A DNA stretch of 55,596 bases from Rufibacter latericius (GTDB lineage Bacteria > Bacteroidota > Bacteroidia > Cytophagales > Hymenobacteraceae): positions 1 to 55,596 of the forward strand of contig NZ_RJJD01000023.1 of the NCBI RefSeq assembly GCF_003721515.1. Reading direction: 5' to 3'. The notes beneath the pieces are model-generated. The model made no database searches. It was not told the DNA's origin and saw only the letters and a program-made list of their open reading frames with translations. Below, in pieces: positions 18,101 to 26,727 of this stretch; positions within the stretch are counted from its first letter, which is position 1; each line of letters begins with the position of its first letter. Position numbers and translations under genes: made by a program.

Positions 18101-19876
18101 TCAAAAAGAATTGAGAACTCAAGACCAAGTGATGATTTTGATTCCTTAATAAAATTTCTTTTACAGGACTTAAGAGATAATTCAACAATATTTTCAAAGC
18201 CAGCAGCTTGGGCGGATATTACTATTCGAAAACAGGACTTACAAGCAGGAGATGCTAAACTAGAAATTGATAGCTTGACATTTAAGCTTGATTATGACTA
18301 TATGCGAAAACCTGCTTCTATTTCGAATATAGAAATTATTGCTTCTGAAGATTGGATGGCACCTTACTTTACTTTGGATAGAGAAGATAAAAATTTTCGT
18401 AAAGACGGAAGGGGCCATATTTTTAGAAGTTTTAATCGTACTGGTCAAAATTTAAATATAACCGCGCCTTTGCAATACGGTAAATGGGAATTTGTAAACT
18501 GGACGGATAGATCTGGGAAACCTATGCAAAATGCTCCTGCAAGTACAACTCTTTCGCTTCCTCTGAACGGTGATTATGTAGTTAAAGCTAACTATAGACT
18601 GATAGAGCCTATTATAGAACTTCCTGATACCATTTTTGTTTCTAATACTACTCAAGATAGTTTTTTAGAAATTAAAAATATAGGCAATATGCCAATGGAA
18701 TGGGTTGCAGACAATAGTAGTAATTGGATTACTTTCTCCCAGAACAATAGAGGTGTCGATTTGCCTCAATCAGCTTCTATAAAAGTTCCAATTGCTTTTG
18801 AAGTTAATACTGCCGACAAAAGAATAGGTTATATCTCAGTCATTGCTCCTGATGCTTCCGATTATAGAGATACAGTGTATGTTGTACAGGGACAAAATAT
18901 TGTAACAACTACGGGAGCCAGTAGATGTGGTCCAGGTTCCGTAACTTTAGAAGCAGAGGGAGCAGTTGATGGTAACTACCGTTGGTACACCACTCAGATT
19001 GGAGGCACTCCCATTACTTTAGCTACAAATTCAAAGTTTATTACTCCAAATTTAGATATAACTACTACCTATTATGTATCTGTGGTGAGTGGAACGGTTG
19101 AGAGCCAAAGAACACCGATTACTGCCACTATAAAACCTTTGCCTTCAATGCCATCAGTTAATGACCTTAACTATTGTCAAGGAACTATAGCAAATCCTTT
19201 AACAGCTACAGGAGAAAATCTAAAATGGTATGCAGTTGCAACTGGAGGAACAGGTTCAACAATAATACCTACACCAAATACATCCATGGTAGGCAAAACA
19301 GAATTTTATGTTACACAGACGATTAATGATTGTGAAAGTGAAAGGGCTAAAATAATTGTAACGGTTACTAGCCAACCCATTGTAGCTCTAGCTCCTTTTA
19401 CAACTAATGTTTGTAGTACAAATACCGCCTTTACTTTAACTGGGGGCCAGCCTGCAGGAGGTACTTATTTAGGTCCAGGTGTAAGTAATAATATTTTTGA
19501 TGCTGTCGTAGCTGGTGTAGGTACTCATGCTATCACCTATTCTTATACAGAGAATGGTTGTACTGCTACAACATCTCAAAATATAAATGTTACTACCTGT
19601 ACTGGCATAGTTGAAAGCAAGCTAGCTTCTAGTTTATTGCTTTATCCTAACCCAACTTCTAATAAGTTCCAGTTAAAATTACCAGTACCCAGAAAAATAA
19701 GCTTAAAATTAAGATTAGTGGATGCAAAGGGTCAGGTTTTGATGGAGAAGCATTTTGATCAAATAACTGGAGAGTTTAACCAAGTGTTAGATTTAGATAA
19801 TAAAGCTAATGGTATTTATTTGCTGCAGCTCATATTAGATGATGGAATTATTATTAGACGAGTTGTCAAAGAATAA
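15137..19876 (+). CDS. Large T9SS-secreted protein with coiled coil and Ig-like domains
   Basis: Protein of 1579 residues. A signal peptide (to about residue 21) and a C-terminal type A sorting domain (about 1500-1579, LLYPNPTSNKFQLKL to NGIYLLQLILDDG) mark it as exported by the type IX system. In order: a Bacteroidota N-terminal beta domain with a putative cadherin-like segment (about 60-180), a Gly/Asp-rich region (about 300-370, GGDGQKG, AGDAGDGGDL), a long helical or coiled-coil part (about 400-800) with a hydrophobic stretch near 590-620, a BACON-like domain near 1170-1260 (IGNMPMEWVADNSSNWITF), and two or three Ig-like CHU_C-type repeats (about 1265-1490). The ATG at 15137 is used because the upstream in-frame ATG at 15080 lies inside the previous gene and would hide the signal peptide. 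A surface filament or toxin-like role is possible; the function is unknown. Confidence 0.85.
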   Translation: MKKFMLLIILTFLYCQYAKSQAIYPNTLTPLANQHQINDVWISFNLGQISSGSSRTNNHLVAHGFQQPYSENQVDPSLFKYEIGKISPQTVWQTLSIRFYLYSKTLGPKANLSITADKLPKGSLTFDPAIGYFTFTPATTDTSSFKVTFKATLNKQIDSQVVDFQVQPFLPLENTVFGVVNSQNFPDPTSKEYRVISDHPITSGTEYFNHEQRTTRSVEITGMEIVIEEGHQNSLYNFNDNKDIKEFKIYAERVVMKSYLKLPQTNVTIFARELIFENDAYINTTPERPLGPQTGTDIGIDGVKAGDITLHIKEFKSSPKVRFIQIGGDGQKGVTAKAGDAGDGGDLYSTLNVIEFSDRSGGLGGAFETAAHIPDKYKGGKGTFNKLGKEYSWLHPNYIRLVKKYTDDAFFLGFSQYAKERLSIYYNEIDNYISSNEFILLQDSQKLDLEQLQSEANKIISQIENNLDYFGNPPGWVPMLSFEVNAAAFQTEIDHALNILYLNYWITESSKNIQDKISALKASRSEKISQLEDDKISFEKYVLNIPKLEAEASNNSKDLDSLQNDLVELETELINRAKNSVEEKRRSNLWRDIVGTVGRIATLVPVPAVSAVGIGLTAISQFDTNDLSGSAKIAIQAGEDISNTLKKDSKASQNAAAWNKAYKEAFPLTDIKSFEDAGKKFKNLETLSKPFKETFGILKDITNKQQSITDNEVKAVLGQLRASEPRIAQITEKIEDLHKKQQNIIEELRSSDENIQRLGNEMSSGVLAIDLLNKDVSQGSQALDQRTLLYLDDLQQQALFRLKKYHYFMAKAYEYRTLQQYKGNLNLENLYKSIVEIAVTGSDHTLSPDQFDKIKSFYLAEIRKITSLIVNEYNSSATARSTSNFFNLTKEELKILNNGGTLQMNMVERGVFFEDREDIRINNLSIEYVNAKAIGGNTNSNPQIEIVLEYPHYSKLKKNGQIYFFNNYNIDAERSKGFIEWSAVYFMNSKRIENSRPSDDFDSLIKFLLQDLRDNSTIFSKPAAWADITIRKQDLQAGDAKLEIDSLTFKLDYDYMRKPASISNIEIIASEDWMAPYFTLDREDKNFRKDGRGHIFRSFNRTGQNLNITAPLQYGKWEFVNWTDRSGKPMQNAPASTTLSLPLNGDYVVKANYRLIEPIIELPDTIFVSNTTQDSFLEIKNIGNMPMEWVADNSSNWITFSQNNRGVDLPQSASIKVPIAFEVNTADKRIGYISVIAPDASDYRDTVYVVQGQNIVTTTGASRCGPGSVTLEAEGAVDGNYRWYTTQIGGTPITLATNSKFITPNLDITTTYYVSVVSGTVESQRTPITATIKPLPSMPSVNDLNYCQGTIANPLTATGENLKWYAVATGGTGSTIIPTPNTSMVGKTEFYVTQTINDCESERAKIIVTVTSQPIVALAPFTTNVCSTNTAFTLTGGQPAGGTYLGPGVSNNIFDAVVAGVGTHAITYSYTENGCTATTSQNINVTTCTGIVESKLASSLLLYPNPTSNKFQLKLPVPRKISLKLRLVDAKGQVLMEKHFDQITGEFNQVLDLDNKANGIYLLQLILDDGIIIRRVVKE

Positions 19877-20019
19877 AATCATAAGTGTACATTGGGTTGA
19901 ATCCAAACCTAATATAATATAGAATTTTAATTTAAAGCTTTTAATTAAAATGAAATAGTATCTAAAATACACTTTATAAGTTAGCTATATAGTCTGTAGT
20001 TTGATGCGAAGTGCTATTT

Positions 20020-20530
20020 CGTGTTAAAAAGACGATATTACACCTTCAACTACGGCGCGTTGACAGAGAATGAATCATTACTGGCGACAGTTGTTGACGG
20101 GCTAAAAAGCTTATTCTTTGCTACGAGACTAAAGTTCACCAATGAGGGGTGCTCGCCTCCGCTGTTGCTGAGGAGGGGGGAGACAGAAGCAGTACGCCCT
20201 GGAAATCGGCCATAGTGCCCTTCTTCCATTAAGGTCTGAAGGGGGGTGGGAGCGGCTTTCCCAGTCGCAGAGGTTGGAGGAAGGCTACCGCCAGGGCTAT
20301 GTTAGCTTACTGCTACTACGACGCTGATGCCATTCGCCTCATCCGGGAGGCAGATCCTAGGTGCTCATCCCCCAAGAAGAGCCGGCTGTGCGCCCACGGA
20401 GGGTGTGAACTTCTACAAGGACTCAAACAAGATGGAGAGGTTCTTCAACAAGCTCAAGGTCTAACGCCACTTAGCAAACCAATATAATAAGATGGCCTAC
20501 AGTTTTGCCACATTCGAATACATGGCCTTA
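20020..20530 (+). mobile_element. Decayed IS5-like transposase remnant, right side of island
   Basis: The order of fragments matches the left remnant. 20055-20172 is homologous to 13200-13320. Further on, YYDADAIRLIREAD corresponds to the GYDADxIRxxI motif of IS5 enzymes, and shifted frames then give MERFFNKLK and NKMAYSFATFEYMALI near 20430-20530. Several frameshifts inactivate it. Both remnants point the same way, so they are direct copies around the AT-rich pair of genes. The stretch 19877-20019 is AT-rich with no feature. Confidence 0.65.
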
Positions 20531-20594
20531 ATAATAATACTAGTCCAACCATTTTCAAAACGCCCAATGATTTCCTGAGTTAATTGGCCATTAG

Positions 20595-20627
20595 AAAAGC
20601 CTTCCTGGGGAGCAGGAAGGCTTTTTT
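20595..20627 (-). terminator. Bidirectional terminator
   Basis: AAAAGCCTTCCTG pairs with CAGGAAGGCTTTT around GGGAG, with T/A runs on both sides. It serves the basic secreted protein on the minus strand. Confidence 0.8.
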
Positions 20628-20647
20628 GATGTTTTGAAAGGAAGAAG

Positions 20648-20944
20648 CTAGTCAATTTTCTCATCTACCTTTTGAACACCTTTCTTGGTGGTGTTTTTCA
20701 CGGCTTTGCCCGCTTTTTTGGCTCCTTTAGCAGTTGCCTTGGCTCCGCTTACCGCCAGGTTCTTGGTTCCTTTACCTACAGACTTCGCGCCCTGGCCTAA
20801 CTGTTTAGTACCGGTTTTCGCCCGCTCCTTGTTTGTTTGCTTCACGTGGGTGGAATCCTGTACCGGCGTGTTAGAAGCCTCGGCGGTGTTTATCTGCAGT
20901 CCGGCAGCCACGAAAAGGGCCGCTACAAAGATTGTCTTTTTCAT
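20648..20944 (-). CDS. Small exported Lys/Gly/Ala-rich repeat protein
   Basis: Protein of 98 residues. A signal peptide (MKKTIFVAALFVAAGLQI, cut near AEA) is followed by a very basic, low-complexity mature part built on a loose repeat G-x-K-x3-K-G-x-K (GTKQLGQGAKSVGKGTKNL, AKATAKGAKKAGKAVKN). It has no cysteines and no hydrophobic core, so it is probably disordered or an amphipathic helix. The composition recalls histone H1-like or LEA-like proteins, but the signal peptide puts it in the periplasm. The function is unknown; it could bind envelope polyanions. Confidence 0.65.
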   Translation of the reverse strand: MKKTIFVAALFVAAGLQINTAEASNTPVQDSTHVKQTNKERAKTGTKQLGQGAKSVGKGTKNLAVSGAKATAKGAKKAGKAVKNTTKKGVQKVDEKID

Positions 20945-21030
20945 ATCCTTAAAAGTTATATTCTAATTTATTGCTGCCTTTAAAACGAATAGAGCAAAGG
21001 ATGGTTGCTTTTTGGCTCGGAATAGGCCTG

Positions 21031-21068
21031 GGTTTTAGGGCTGTTTTCCGGATTTCAGCTTCAAAACA
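21031..21068. repeat. 36-bp palindrome family, copy 7
   Basis: GGTTTTAGGGCTGTTTTCCG then GATTTCAGCTTCAAAAC. It is in the 480-bp gap 20945-21428, which otherwise holds only a weak 63-codon frame I do not accept. Confidence 0.75.
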
Positions 21069-21428
21069 GGCAATATTCAAACATCCTTAATGCTTAGGTT
21101 TACGCCCGCGAAAGAAGGCAAAGAAAGAACTGACTCCGGGGGAGAAAGCCCGGCAATAATGCCACCGAACGAGTTTTTTGAATCTTCATCGGCTTCTCTA
21201 TCATTGACTGTGGGGATTCTATTTTCTAGTCGTTTTTTCCAAGTTGAGGTTGAAACAGGAAACCTTTTGAAGGGGTGTTAACCGGCTTCCCGTTTTACAG
21301 GGGGTTTCAAGAAAACGATGGGAAAACAAATTGTACGTATAGAGGTTGTTGCACATATCCTGAGTCGGTTCCCTAGAGGAAAGAGTCCTGTAGGGAATCA
21401 GTGCCAGACTTAACCCTATCTTTACCGC

Positions 21429-22025
21429 ATGGATTTAAGAAAACGAATCATGAAGTTGCTGTATCCCTTGATTATGCGCCTCAGCAAATCAACCAGCAAA
21501 GGACGGATTATAAAGAACGAGAAAAAAGCTGCCCCAACTCAGCCTTTCCATAGCCTTAGCACCGTGCTCAACAACGGGAAACCCCTTGATTTCAGTCAAC
21601 TCAAAGGCAAGAAGGTGCTGCTGGTGAACACTGCCTCTAATTGCGGTTACACCGGCCAGTACGAAGAACTACAGCAGCTGCAGGAGCAGATGAAGGGCCA
21701 GTTGGAAGTGATCGGGTTTCCGGCCAATGATTTTAAGGAGCAGGAGAAAGACGATGACCAACAAATCTCACAGTTCTGCCAGATAAATTACGGAGTTACG
21801 TTCCCCTTGGCGAAAAAGAGCGTGGTGGTGAAAACCCAGGGGCAGAACCCCGTCTACAACTGGCTCACCGATCCCTCTAAAAACGGCTGGAACCAACACC
21901 AACCCGACTGGAACTTCAGTAAGTACCTGCTGGATGAGAACGGGGTGCTTACCCACTACTTCGGGCCGGCGGTGTCACCGGTAGGCGAGGAAATTCAAAC
22001 CGCGCTTCGGCAATCTTCCCGCTAG
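21429..22025 (+). CDS. Glutathione-peroxidase-family thiol peroxidase
   Basis: Thiol peroxidase of up to 198 residues that reduces hydroperoxides, probably with thioredoxin as donor. The peroxidatic Cys72 lies in NTASNCGYTGQY, the second motif is IGFPANDFKEQE, and the third is WNFSKYLLDENG with the tetrad Trp. A second Cys near residue 117 (SQFCQI) could resolve. An N-terminal hydrophobic and basic stretch (LLYPLIMRLSKS) could be a membrane anchor. An ATG at 21450 is an alternative start: a -7-like TATCTTTA at 21417 would leave almost no leader for the first ATG. It stands alone; a palindrome follows the stop by 12 bp. Confidence 0.88.
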   Translation: MDLRKRIMKLLYPLIMRLSKSTSKGRIIKNEKKAAPTQPFHSLSTVLNNGKPLDFSQLKGKKVLLVNTASNCGYTGQYEELQQLQEQMKGQLEVIGFPANDFKEQEKDDDQQISQFCQINYGVTFPLAKKSVVVKTQGQNPVYNWLTDPSKNGWNQHQPDWNFSKYLLDENGVLTHYFGPAVSPVGEEIQTALRQSSR

Positions 22026-22036
22026 TTACGTCAGAG

Positions 22037-22074
22037 GGTTTTAGGCCTTCTTTTCTGAAAGGGGGGATAAAACG
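22037..22074. repeat. 36-bp palindrome family, copy 8
   Basis: GGTTTTAGGCC, core TTTTCTGAAA, then ATAAAACG. It lies 12 bp after the peroxidase stop. Confidence 0.55.
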
Positions 22075-22152
22075 TTAAGCGGGTTTTCAGCCAGGGGTTA
22101 CGTCTGCTTTTAGATTACCTTGGTGAATCTTTGCTTAGTTAGCCCTGTACCT

Positions 22153-22821
22153 ATGAAACAAAATCTGAAAGTCATTATCACGGGGGCCACCGGTATGGTA
22201 GGGGAGGGTGTTCTGCTGGAATGTCTGCAGAACCCACACGTGGCGCAGGTTCTGGTCATCAACCGGAAGCCGGGTGGGGTGGCGCACCCTAAACTGCGCG
22301 AGGTCCTGCACCAAGACTTCCATAACCTTGCTCCCATTGAAAGCCAGTTGCAGGGGTTTGATGCCTGCTATTTTTGTTTGGGCATCTCGTCGGTAGGCGT
22401 GAAGGAGGCAGACTACCGCCGCATCACCTATGACCTGACCCTGCACGTAGCCCAGACCTTGTCCAGACTTAACCCACAAATGGTGTTCTGTTACGTCTCA
22501 GGCACAGGGACTGATAGCACCGAAAAAGGAAGCAGCATGTGGGCCCGGGTGAAAGGCCAGACCGAGAACGCCCTGACAAGGTTACCGTTCCAAAAAGCCT
22601 ATAACTTTCGGCCTGGGTTTCTTGAGCCATCCCCGGGCATGAAGAACGTGAATAAGTACTACAACTACATAGGGTGGCTGGCACCGGTGATCAGAACCCT
22701 GGCTCCCAGATACATCAGCACCTTACAGGACTTGGGCAAAGCGATGATCATCGTTACCCGCCACGGTTATGCAAAGCAAGTCCTGGAGGTACCAGACATC
22801 AAACTATTGGCGAAAGGATAG
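22153..22821 (+). CDS. Atypical SDR-family NAD(P)-binding protein
   Basis: Rossmann-fold protein of 222 residues. The dinucleotide motif is GATGMVGEG near the N terminus (VIITGATGMVGEGVLLECL). A second conserved segment is CYFCLGISSVG. The usual active-site Y-x3-K appears as MWARVKGQTENAL, with Lys kept and Tyr replaced, so it is an atypical SDR that may not be a classical dehydrogenase. The C-terminal part (FRPGFLEPSPGM) resembles epimerase-like proteins often annotated as NAD-dependent epimerase. I use the ATG at 22153; an upstream TTG at 22120 has no support. No operon partners. Confidence 0.8.
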   Translation: MKQNLKVIITGATGMVGEGVLLECLQNPHVAQVLVINRKPGGVAHPKLREVLHQDFHNLAPIESQLQGFDACYFCLGISSVGVKEADYRRITYDLTLHVAQTLSRLNPQMVFCYVSGTGTDSTEKGSSMWARVKGQTENALTRLPFQKAYNFRPGFLEPSPGMKNVNKYYNYIGWLAPVIRTLAPRYISTLQDLGKAMIIVTRHGYAKQVLEVPDIKLLAKG

Positions 22822-23021
22822 CAAGGCCAACGGGTACAGAAAAGTTAAAATCCTTTGATCCGGGAACCAGGAGTAGGGGGAAATATACTTTTCCTGAGAT
22901 GTGGTTTCTACTTAGAGGTCCTTTTAAGCAATTTTTAGGAATACAGGCCAAATACGCTAATCTTTAAAGAGCCAGAAAGCGTATATTGGTCATTTTGCAT
23001 GCCTTTTCCTCGGTCCTCCCC

Positions 23022-25544
23022 ATGAATAATCAAGCTTCTACTATCTCTGAGGGCAACCAAAAAGAAGATACTCTGCTGTTCCGCAAGATTTTTGAAGCTC
23101 AGCCCGGGTTGATGTTGATTCTTTCCCCTGACCTCCGGATTCAGGCGGCCACAGACCATTATCTCCAGGAGACGCTCACCCGCCGCGAGGAGATCATCGG
23201 CAAGAACGTGTTTGAGGTTTTCCCAGATAACCCCGAAGTAACCGAACTCTCCTCCTCCAGAAACCTCAAGGCTTCCATGGAAAAGGTGCTTTCTACCGGC
23301 AAGCCCCACCAAATGGATATTTCTCGGTACGACATTCCGGATGTATCAAACCCCGGGCATTTTCTGGAACGCTACTGGAGCACCACCAATACGCCGGTTC
23401 TGGAGCAGGGCAGCATCAGGTGCATCATCCACGAAACGGTGAATGTCACAGAGGCCGAGAAAAGCCGACGCCAACTGGAGGAAAGCAAAAACAGGGAAAA
23501 AGTGGCCTTAACCCAGATGGAGCAACAGCGCCTGCGGCTGGAGCGCCTGTTTGAGCAGGCTCCGGCGGCAATGGCCATGCTGGAAGGGCCAGAACTGGTG
23601 TTTAAGGAACTGAATAAAGCCTATCAGCAGCTTTTCCCCGGGCGGCAATTGATAGGGCTTCCCTTGTTTGAGGCCCTGCCTGAACTGAAAGACAAACCCG
23701 TAGACGAGATCATCCGGAAAGTGTACCAGACCGGCGAAACCTTTGAGGGAAAAGAGGTGCTCATTCCCGTGGCCCGATATGAAGGCCAGACTCCCGAAGA
23801 CATCTACTGGAACTTCATTTACCAGGCTTTGTATGACGAAAAGGGCCATGTCAACGGCATCCTGATCTTCGCCCTGGATGTGACCGGGTTTGTGCAGGCC
23901 CGCGCCGAGGCAGAGAAAAGCTCAGCGGTGTTGCAGATGCTGAACCGCGAACTAGAGGAACGGGTGGAACGCCGGACCAAGGCCTGGCAATCCTCTCAAA
24001 GTCTGGCCGAAAAGCAGAAACAACGCCTGGAGCGCCTGTTCACCGATGCTCCCGCCGCCATCTGTATCCTGGACGGGCCCAACCTGGTGTTTGAACTGGT
24101 GAACCCCATCTATCAGCAACTGTTCCCGGGGAGGCAACTCCTGGGCAAACCCATCCTGGAAGCCTTGCCCGAGATTGAGGAGAACGAGGTGTACAAGACC
24201 TTCCGGGAAGTGTACGAGACCGGCAAAACCCACGAAGAACAGGAAATGCACATTCCCCTCCTCCGTCCTCAGGATGGCGTAATGGAAGATCGGTATTTCA
24301 AATACATCCAGCAGGCCCGTTTTGACGAGAACGGCTTCATTGATGGTATTCTGGTGCTGGCCTTTGAGGTCACCGACCAGGTGCTGTCGCGTAGGGCGGT
24401 GGAGGCCAGTGCCCGTCAGCTAAAACTCATCACAGATTCCCTGCCTGTCCTCATCGGGTATCTAGACAAAGACGAGGTCTACCGATTTACCAACAAGGCG
24501 TACGAAAACTGGTTTCCCCACCAGGCCGAAAGTTTCATTGGCCGAAGGGTTTTAGACGTGATTGGGGAAAAAGCCTACCAAAACGTGAAAGGCTATATTG
24601 ACCAGGCCAAGGCGGGCGAGCGGGTAGACTTCGAGGCGACTATGGCCTACAAAGACGGCTTCTCCAAACACATCCGGACAAGCTACGTGCCTGACATCAA
24701 GGAGGGCCAAGTGGTGGGATTTTACACCCTGGTCACCGATGTCACCGAACCCGTAGAAGCCCGACTGGCCCTGGAGAAAAGCGAGAAGGAAGCCAAAGAC
24801 ATGGCCGAGGAATTGGCCACTGCCAACGAAGATCTGCAGGCCGCCAACCAGAAGCTCACCCACACCAACACAGACCTTGATAACTTCATCTACACCGCCT
24901 CCCATGACCTGCGGGCCCCCATTTCAAACATTGAGATGCTCATGGAGGAACTGTTTTTGGAGTTGCCCCAAGAAAGCCTGAAGCAGCAGGAAGTGGAGAT
25001 GATCCTGACCATGATGAAAGGCGCCATAGATCGCTTCAAGAAAACCATCAACAACCTCACCGAGATCACCAAACTGCAGAAAGACCACCTGGTAGAGACC
25101 AAAGTGGTGAGCATGGATTTACTGGTAAAAGAAGTGCTGCTTGACTTAGAGCAGTTCATCCAGAAATCAGGAACCCAGGTGAAAACCAGCCTGACCGACT
25201 GCCACAGTGTTTCTTTCTCAGAGAAGAACCTGCGCAGCATGGTGTACAACCTGCTCTCCAACGCCATCAAGTACAGCCACCCAGACCGGTCCCCGGTGAT
25301 CCAGGTAAGCTGCCGCGAGGAAGCCGAATTTATTGTGTTCACGGTGCAGGACAATGGATTGGGCTTGAGTGCCACCCAAAAAGAGCAGCTGTTCTCCATG
25401 TTCCGGCGTTTCCATGACCACGTGGAAGGGGCCGGTATCGGTTTGTACATGGTGAAACGCATCGTGGACAATGCCGGCGGCAAAATACAGGTAGACAGTA
25501 CCCTTGGCGAGGGCAGTACCTTCCGGGTCTATTTACCCAAGTAG
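23022..25544 (+). CDS. Soluble multi-PAS sensor histidine kinase
   Basis: Cytoplasmic sensor kinase of 840 residues with no membrane segment. Four PAS-type domains lie at about 15-145, 170-300, 330-460 and 465-590. The second and third are close duplicates: each starts RLERLF..APAA, has YQQLFPGRQLxGxPxxEALPE and ends GILxxAxxVT. A coiled coil (about 590-620) leads to the HisKA domain with His628 (YTASHDLRAPISNI). The ATPase domain has the N box LLSNAIKYS, G1 DNGLGL and G2 GAGIGLYMVKRIV. No regulator gene is adjacent, so the partner is elsewhere. The ATG at 23022 is chosen over an upstream TTG. Confidence 0.9.
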   Translation: MNNQASTISEGNQKEDTLLFRKIFEAQPGLMLILSPDLRIQAATDHYLQETLTRREEIIGKNVFEVFPDNPEVTELSSSRNLKASMEKVLSTGKPHQMDISRYDIPDVSNPGHFLERYWSTTNTPVLEQGSIRCIIHETVNVTEAEKSRRQLEESKNREKVALTQMEQQRLRLERLFEQAPAAMAMLEGPELVFKELNKAYQQLFPGRQLIGLPLFEALPELKDKPVDEIIRKVYQTGETFEGKEVLIPVARYEGQTPEDIYWNFIYQALYDEKGHVNGILIFALDVTGFVQARAEAEKSSAVLQMLNRELEERVERRTKAWQSSQSLAEKQKQRLERLFTDAPAAICILDGPNLVFELVNPIYQQLFPGRQLLGKPILEALPEIEENEVYKTFREVYETGKTHEEQEMHIPLLRPQDGVMEDRYFKYIQQARFDENGFIDGILVLAFEVTDQVLSRRAVEASARQLKLITDSLPVLIGYLDKDEVYRFTNKAYENWFPHQAESFIGRRVLDVIGEKAYQNVKGYIDQAKAGERVDFEATMAYKDGFSKHIRTSYVPDIKEGQVVGFYTLVTDVTEPVEARLALEKSEKEAKDMAEELATANEDLQAANQKLTHTNTDLDNFIYTASHDLRAPISNIEMLMEELFLELPQESLKQQEVEMILTMMKGAIDRFKKTINNLTEITKLQKDHLVETKVVSMDLLVKEVLLDLEQFIQKSGTQVKTSLTDCHSVSFSEKNLRSMVYNLLSNAIKYSHPDRSPVIQVSCREEAEFIVFTVQDNGLGLSATQKEQLFSMFRRFHDHVEGAGIGLYMVKRIVDNAGGKIQVDSTLGEGSTFRVYLPK

Positions 25545-25650
25545 TTGTTTTCAGTTGGGTGCCTTCCTTTGTACTTTCCGGAGCCATCCCGCGGAAGCGG
25601 CATTTTAGCCAGGGTTTCCCGCTTTGTACTTAAAGGTTTGCCAAGCGCAT

Positions 25651-25692
25651 CCTGTTTTGGGGTTTGTTTTGATAAATTTGGCCTAAAACAGG
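25651..25692. repeat. 36-bp palindrome family, copy 9
   Basis: CCTGTTTTGGGGTTTGTTTT then GATAAATTTGG and CCTAAAACAGG; outer arms CCTGTTTT/AAAACAGG are perfect. Confidence 0.7.
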
Positions 25693-25716
25693 TATAATTC
25701 CTTTCTTCTCACAACT

Positions 25717-25749
25717 TTTGGGCGGGTTATAGGGTATTCCTTACCTTGC
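25717..25749 (+). promoter_or_regulatory. Bacteroidota-type promoter of the HAD gene
   Basis: TTTG (25717-25720), a 21-bp spacer, then TACCTTGC (25742-25749) approximating TAnnTTTG. Transcription would start about 35 bp before the ATG. Confidence 0.55.
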
Positions 25750-25791
25750 AATGTAGAGAGGGTCTCGCACCCAACTGGATAACGAATACCT

Positions 25792-26598
25792 ATGGATTTT
25801 TCAAAAATTAAGCTGGTTGCCACCGACATGGACGGCACCCTGCTAGATCCCCAACATACCTTAAGCGAAGCTTTTTACCCCGTTTACCACGCCCTTAAAG
25901 AGAAAGGCATTCTGTTTGCCGCCGCCAGCGGAAGGCAGTACTACAATCTGGTAAACCTGTTTGCCCCTATCAAAGACGAGATCATCTTTCTGGCCGAAAA
26001 CGGCAGCTATGTCATGTACCAAGGGCAGGAACTGCTGGTGCAGGCCTTAGACCAGGCGGTGGCCAAACAACTCGTGCAGAAGGCCAGAAACCTGCCAAAC
26101 GTCTACATTGTGCTCTGCGGAAAGAAATCTGCCTACGTGGAGAATACTGCCCCGGAGTTCATGGACCAGGTGAACCTGTATTATGACGAAGTGAAAGTAG
26201 TGGAGGATTTGTTGCAGGTAGAAGATGATCAGTTCCTGAAGATCGCCCTTCTAGATTTGACCGGAGTAGAAGGAAACACCAATGATTCTTTTCAGGACGA
26301 GCGGGAGCACCTGCAAGTCACTGTCTCGGGCAAAGTCTGGCTGGACATCTGCGACAAACAAGCCAACAAAGGCAAAGGCATGGAGGTGATCCAGCAGAAA
26401 TTCAACATCACCCCAGAGGAGACCATGGTTTTCGGGGACTACCTCAACGACCTGAAAATGATTCAGAAAGCCCACTTCAGCTATGCCATGGAGAATGCCC
26501 ACCAGGACATAAAGGACGCCGCGCGCTTCCGGGCCAAGAGCAACAGTCAGAACGGCGTTATTGAAGTGCTGCAACAATTGGTTTCGGTGGAAAGCTAA
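25792..26598 (+). CDS. Cof-type HAD-IIB phosphatase
   Basis: HAD-superfamily sugar-phosphate or FMN-type phosphatase of 268 residues, cytoplasmic. Motif I is ATDMDGTLLDP (the nucleophile and acid Asp pair), motif II is AAASGRQYY, the motif III Lys is in the NKGKGMEVIQ region, and motif IV is GDYLNDLKMI. The type IIB cap (about 85-190) matches the Cof/YbiV group, which acts on small phosphorylated metabolites; the substrate cannot be assigned. It has its own promoter and stands alone. Confidence 0.88.
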   Translation: MDFSKIKLVATDMDGTLLDPQHTLSEAFYPVYHALKEKGILFAAASGRQYYNLVNLFAPIKDEIIFLAENGSYVMYQGQELLVQALDQAVAKQLVQKARNLPNVYIVLCGKKSAYVENTAPEFMDQVNLYYDEVKVVEDLLQVEDDQFLKIALLDLTGVEGNTNDSFQDEREHLQVTVSGKVWLDICDKQANKGKGMEVIQQKFNITPEETMVFGDYLNDLKMIQKAHFSYAMENAHQDIKDAARFRAKSNSQNGVIEVLQQLVSVES

Positions 26599-26647
26599 AC
26601 CCGGTTTATTTGAAGGAAGCCTCAAGCTTGCGAAGAGGTTGGAAGAA

Positions 26648-26683
26648 GTTTTAGGCTTGTTTTCAGAAAAGGGAACCCAAAAC
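26648..26683. repeat. 36-bp palindrome family, copy 10
   Basis: GTTTTAGGCTTGTTTTCAG then AAAAGGGAACCCAAAAC, about 50 bp after the HAD stop. Confidence 0.75.
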
Positions 26684-26727
26684 GTACCAGCCGTATACTC
26701 TAGTAGAGATTAGGTAAGCATAAGATT

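Noticed and set aside
21090..21281. 63-codon frame upstream of the peroxidase
   Set aside because: Low-complexity serine-rich translation, no ribosome site, no known family.
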